From the NCBI GenBank assembly GCA_033807695.1, contig CM066308.1:3472001-3536000 (forward strand): a stretch of 64,000 nt of DNA, written 5' to 3'. The position numbers were made by a program, and so were the translations under genes. Of the stretch, positions 63,697 to 64,000 are shown piece after piece. The notes under the pieces were generated by a model. The model had not been told where the DNA came from and made no database searches. It worked only from the letters and a program-made list of their open reading frames with translations. Each line of letters opens with the position of its first letter. Positions within the stretch are counted from its first letter, which is position 1. Origin of the DNA: Daedaleopsis sinensis. Lineage: Eukaryota; Basidiomycota; Agaricomycetes; Polyporales; Polyporaceae.

Positions 63697-64000
63697 TCAA
63701 AAGTGGATGTCCTCTCGGAGGCTGGCAAACTCCTGATCTATCTCCTCCATTTCCTTTTCGACCTTCCGGATCCGGGCATCAACCAGAATAGACTCCGTGA
63801 TCAAGGATCCTCCGGCGCGATTGAGGACGCGGCGCGCGCAGAGTTGCTTCCGGAGCCGCTGCTGACAGGCAATGCGACGAGCATCGAGGTCGGCCCGACG
63901 AGCGCACCGACGGGACCGGGCGACAAGTTCTTGGAAAAGGAAGAGCTGACGGTCAGCCAAGGCAGGCCAGCCCTCGGTGATCGTATTCTCGGTCCGTTTC
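63697..64000 (-). CDS. Coiled-coil protein, 5' partial at window edge
   Basis: Open frame from the window edge to the stop at 63697; about 100 C-terminal residues visible. Readable parts are ITEGWPALADRQLFLFQELV, RRIACQQRLRKQLCARRVLN and a heptad-like end, ARIRKVEKEMEEIDQEFASL. It is rich in Arg, Leu and Glu, suggesting a coiled coil. The start is beyond the window. Same strand and tight spacing as the two genes downstream; possibly part of the same unit. Confidence 0.55.
   Translation of the reverse strand, partial: KRTENTITEGWPALADRQLFLFQELVARSRRCARRADLDARRIACQQRLRKQLCARRVLNRAGGSLITESILVDARIRKVEKEMEEIDQEFASLREDIHF

Overview
The window is nuclear DNA of a filamentous basidiomycete, most likely a polypore. 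The evidence is GC-rich coding sequence, many 50-70 nt GT-AG introns, fungal orthologues with this architecture (PLD1/Spo14, Prp8, Coq5, Fcf2, Cul1, Rtt109), a DUF6534 seven-helix protein of a kind expanded in mushroom-forming fungi, and retroelement families typical of Basidiomycota. The order-level placement comes from memory of related proteins, not from a search.

Layout. Positions 3-5878 (+) hold phospholipase D lacking its N-terminus. Positions 6283-14596 (+) encode the spliceosome core protein Prp8. Positions 15149-19322 (+) encode a large Pro/Ser-rich PH-domain protein. A small uncertain frame lies at 20265-20501 (+). Coq5 (20750-21919, -) and Fcf2 (22115-23324, +) diverge from a 195-bp gap. 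Cullin-1 lies at 24637-27441 (+). A probably decayed stretch (28-29.5 kb) precedes a DUF6534 membrane-protein gene with 23 very small exons (29864-32347, +). A Pro-rich coiled-coil protein (33891-36675, -), a gene-poor 5-kb stretch full of short tandem repeats, Rtt109 (41652-43373, -) and a small PPxY membrane protein (44614-45325, -) complete the host part. Exon phases sum exactly to whole codons in every multi-exon host gene for which I list exons.

From about 45.9 kb the window is repeat-derived. A 249-bp tandem unit is cut short by the 5' end of a LINE-like element (zinc-knuckle/RGG ORF1 and APE-RT ORF2). ORF1 appears to carry an intron, and ORF2 breaks off after the reverse transcriptase. 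A Ty3/gypsy element follows directly: leader or LTR-like DNA, a gag-protease frame, and an RT-RNase H-integrase frame joined by a UGAUG stop-start overlap. No 3' LTR is recognisable after pol. Instead three closely packed genes of unknown function run on the opposite strand to the window edge. One has a Zn2Cys6-like cysteine cluster. They may be antisense cargo of the gypsy element or host genes it inserted beside. This is the least explained and most interesting part of the window.
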